Shown here: piece by piece, positions 52,701-54,568 of the stretch
How positions within the stretch are numbered: the stretch's first letter is position 1
Layout: each line of letters opens with the position of its first letter
DNA from: Sulfurimonas sp.
Lineage (GTDB): Bacteria; Campylobacterota; Campylobacteria; Campylobacterales; Sulfurimonadaceae
DNA length: 54,568 bases
Direction of reading: 5' to 3'
Assembly (NCBI GenBank): GCA_027064515.1
Contig: JAMOPL010000164.1
Span: 1-54,568 of the forward strand
The notes under the pieces: model-generated
Database searches by the model: none
What the model saw: the letters and a program-made list of their open reading frames with translations, nothing else
What the model was told of the DNA's origin: nothing
Translations under genes and position numbers: made by a program

Positions 52701-53841
52701 CTATTTCCTCTTTAGTTATCGTAAGTGGTGGAAGAAATCTTAAAGTATTTCTTCCAGCTTTTAAAACCATTACACCATTATCTTTAGCATTTAATATAAT
52801 TTTTGATAGAGTATCAGCATCTTTTACTCTTAATCCACACATCATACCAAGACCAACTTTTTGAGTAAACAAATTTGGATATTTAGCATAAAAGTTATTT
52901 AGAGCTGAATCAAAATATTGAGTTGTTTTATCTAACTCGCCACTTTCGCTATATTCGTTTAAAATAGAAACCACTTCACATACAGCAGTAGAACTTAAAT
53001 AGTTTCCACCAAATGTTGAACCATGGTCACCTGCACTAAGTGCATCTTTTAAACTAGTCATAACTACACCGACAGGAACTCCACCAGCAAGTCCTTTTGC
53101 AAGTGTTATAATATCTGGTTCTATCTCATATACATTAGATGCTAAAAAATTTCCTGTTCTATAAACACCTGTTTGTACTTCATCCACTATTAATAAAATA
53201 TTTTTACTTTTTAAATATTTAGCTAAATTCTGTACCTCTTGTTTATCTTGAGGTTGAACACCACCCTCACCTTGTACTAACTCTATCATAACTGCACAAG
53301 TATGATTATCAATTAAACTTTCAATCTCTTGTATATTTTCAGCATAAACAAAACCATCAGGGAAAGGTCCAAAATAGTTATGCATAGATTCTTGACCAGT
53401 TGCTTTTACAGTTGTAATAGTTCTCCCATGAAAAGAGTGATTTAAAGTTATGATTTTATACCTTTTAACCTCTCCATTAACTTCACCAAATTTTCTAGCA
53501 ATTTTAATAGCACCCTCATTAGCTTCTGCACCACTATTTCCAAAAAAACATTTCATATTATAGCCACTAGTTTCTACTATTAACGCAGCTGCTTTTGCTT
53601 GTGGAGCAATATTGTAAAGATTTGATATATGTGTTAATTTTGATAATTGTTCACAAATAGCACTGTTAACTCTTTTATTAGCATGTCCAACACTGACAAC
53701 ACCTATTCCAGAAGTAAAATCTATATAATTCTTACCATTAGAATCTACTAGTCTAGCATTATCACCACTAACAAATTCAACATCAATTCTTGCATATGTT
53801 GGTAGTACATATTTTTTATCTAACTCTTGTGTATTATTCAT
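52657..53841 (-). CDS. argD: Acetylornithine aminotransferase (PLP-dependent)
   Basis: ArgD transfers an amino group from glutamate to N-acetylglutamate semialdehyde in arginine synthesis and often also serves in lysine synthesis. It is a class III aminotransferase with FFGNSGAEANEGAIKIARKF, SFHGRT, D220 (LLIVDEVQTGVYRTG) and the PLP Lys K249 (ITLAKGLAGGVPVG), then STFGGNYLSSTAVCEV. It has 394 residues. The ribosome site AAAGG precedes the ATG. Related GABA or succinylornithine aminotransferases are less likely given length and motifs. Confidence 0.92.
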   Translation of the reverse strand: MNNTQELDKKYVLPTYARIDVEFVSGDNARLVDSNGKNYIDFTSGIGVVSVGHANKRVNSAICEQLSKLTHISNLYNIAPQAKAAALIVETSGYNMKCFFGNSGAEANEGAIKIARKFGEVNGEVKRYKIITLNHSFHGRTITTVKATGQESMHNYFGPFPDGFVYAENIQEIESLIDNHTCAVMIELVQGEGGVQPQDKQEVQNLAKYLKSKNILLIVDEVQTGVYRTGNFLASNVYEIEPDIITLAKGLAGGVPVGVVMTSLKDALSAGDHGSTFGGNYLSSTAVCEVVSILNEYSESGELDKTTQYFDSALNNFYAKYPNLFTQKVGLGMMCGLRVKDADTLSKIILNAKDNGVMVLKAGRNTLRFLPPLTITKEEIDEGFKSLNSAVSSL

Positions 53842-53866
53842 TTAAGTACCTTTTAGTTTTGAGAAG

Positions 53867-53894
53867 CAAGACTTTTATTTTGATAAAAGTCTTG
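53867..53894 (-). terminator. Stem-loop between the helix-hairpin-helix gene and argD
   Basis: A perfect 12-bp stem, CAAGACTTTTAT and ATAAAAGTCTTG, with a 4-base loop lies 24 bases after the stop of the right-edge gene and 25 bases before argD. On the minus strand it is followed by CTTCTCAAAAC, not a clean U-run, so it may be a weak terminator or a processing site. Confidence 0.5.
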
Positions 53895-53918
53895 TTATGG
53901 AGTAGTTATTTAAGATAA

Positions 53919-54568
53919 TTATTTAAAACTTTTATAGTTTTCTTCAATCTTTAATGATAACTTTTTTGTTATCCCTTTTACATTATTTAGTAATGAAGGA
54001 TTTTGTTCTAACACACCTATAACTTCATTATAATCACCAAAGTAATCAATAATAGCACTTACTTTCTTTTTACCAATCCCTTCAATAGAAATTAAAAAAT
54101 TTATCAATTCATCTTCTGATATTTTTTTAATTTGAGGAGATGATTCAACTGCTTCATCTCCTGTTGGATTTGGAGCATCACTTTTTTTAATCTCTTTTAT
54201 TTTTGAAGATTTTGTAGTTTTTAATGCAAGATTATCTTGATAATTATAAATCTCACTTGGCCACTCTTCTGTATATCTTCTTTTAACATCTAACATTGGA
54301 TATTCTTTATCTAGTTTATGAAGATAAACTTTTTTACCACCATAATTTCTCTTCTTTTTACCAAAATATTCACCATCATAACTTGGAGAAAATTTACCAA
54401 AATGAATATGTCTAAGAGTTCTGAGAATTGAAGGATCCATCTTACCTAACTCTTCCCAGTTAAACATTGGAGCATGAGGTTTTCTAAATCTACCCTCACT
54501 TAAACTCCACATAATGTACTCAGCAATCCAATCTCTAATATATGGAAATGCTGCAAATGCCGTAGCAC
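53919..54568 (-). CDS. Protein with C-terminal helix-hairpin-helix motifs, N-terminus beyond window
   Basis: The frame stays open to the right edge, adding about 18 residues (AFAAFPYIRDWIAEYIM) before the first internal ATG at 54512, so the true start is outside the window. I do not recognise the N-terminal part, which is rich in aromatic and basic residues (WSLSEGRFRKPHAPMFNWEE, RTLRHIHFGKFSP). A charged linker follows. The last 55 residues hold two helix-hairpin-helix motifs, IEGIGKKKVSAIIDYFG and LLNNVKGITKKLSLKIEENY, typical of sequence-independent DNA binding. A DNA-related role is likely; nothing more specific can be said. Confidence 0.7.
   Translation of the reverse strand, partial: ATAFAAFPYIRDWIAEYIMWSLSEGRFRKPHAPMFNWEELGKMDPSILRTLRHIHFGKFSPSYDGEYFGKKKRNYGGKKVYLHKLDKEYPMLDVKRRYTEEWPSEIYNYQDNLALKTTKSSKIKEIKKSDAPNPTGDEAVESSPQIKKISEDELINFLISIEGIGKKKVSAIIDYFGDYNEVIGVLEQNPSLLNNVKGITKKLSLKIEENYKSFK

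Overview
The window is chromosomal DNA from a low-GC (about 30 percent by eye), motile member of the Campylobacterota (Epsilonproteobacteria). The evidence is the gene set and its order: a flgA-ubiX-coaD-tmk block, a yfgM-bamB pair facing gatC-pilT, AcnB, single-chain pyruvate:ferredoxin oxidoreductase, CheV, and an FlgL gene behind a sigma-54 type promoter. An Arcobacteraceae or Sulfurimonas-like organism fits best, but the genus cannot be fixed from this sequence. Coding density is very high. No gap exceeds about 160 bases. I found no insertion sequence, prophage, CRISPR array or rRNA.

Layout. (1) 1-2531, minus strand: queC, two small acidic proteins of unknown function, then the N-terminal 450 residues of nifJ, which runs off the left edge. 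(2) 2622-4238, plus: a YjfB-type putative motility protein, ybeY and a Ca2+/Na+ antiporter. (3) 4231-14880, minus: a tightly packed envelope and housekeeping run, read as nadK, recN, a previously unlisted 56-residue membrane protein, tatD, a MltD-like transglycosylase, rlpA, hisB, kdsC, lptC, lptA, engB, a GNAT acetyltransferase, an MreD-like protein and PBP2. Many of its genes overlap by 4 bases. (4) 15040-17610: acnB with its own promoter and terminator. (5) 17767-20216, plus: flgA, ubiX, coaD, tmk, converging on an ankyrin protein. (6) 20875-29269, plus: a seven-gene chemosensory cluster. (7) 29273-36996, minus: FAD oxidoreductase, glyS, ftsK, flgL. (8) 37121-37204: tRNA-Leu(CAA). (9) 37214-48858, minus: sbcC, sbcD, polA, an HDOD protein, a TauE/SafE-like membrane protein, a NosL-like protein, an HD protein, a Xer-type recombinase, bamB-like and yfgM-like genes. 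(10) 48984-50410, plus: gatC, pilT. (11) 50456-54568, minus: a MidA-like methyltransferase, a TolC-like protein, argD, and a helix-hairpin-helix protein cut by the right edge.

The most interesting part is the chemosensory cluster: stand-alone receiver, soluble MCP, predicted beta-propeller fused to a receiver, CheV, membrane MCP, CheA, CheW. It encodes no CheR, CheB or CheZ, and neither MCP ends in a recognisable CheR/CheB-tethering pentapeptide. CheA carries two HPt domains and no obvious P2 domain. In the place of P2 it has a three-fold acidic repeat built on the motif GFELFEE. Together with three receivers in one cluster, this suggests a branched phosphorelay that may not drive ordinary adaptive chemotaxis.

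Several start sites needed attention. lptC most likely starts at an ATT codon. ftsK probably starts at an internal TTG, because the longer frame begins inside the flgL terminator hairpin. queC and ybeY both have a -10 element 7 bases before the ATG and no Shine-Dalgarno, so both may be leaderless.
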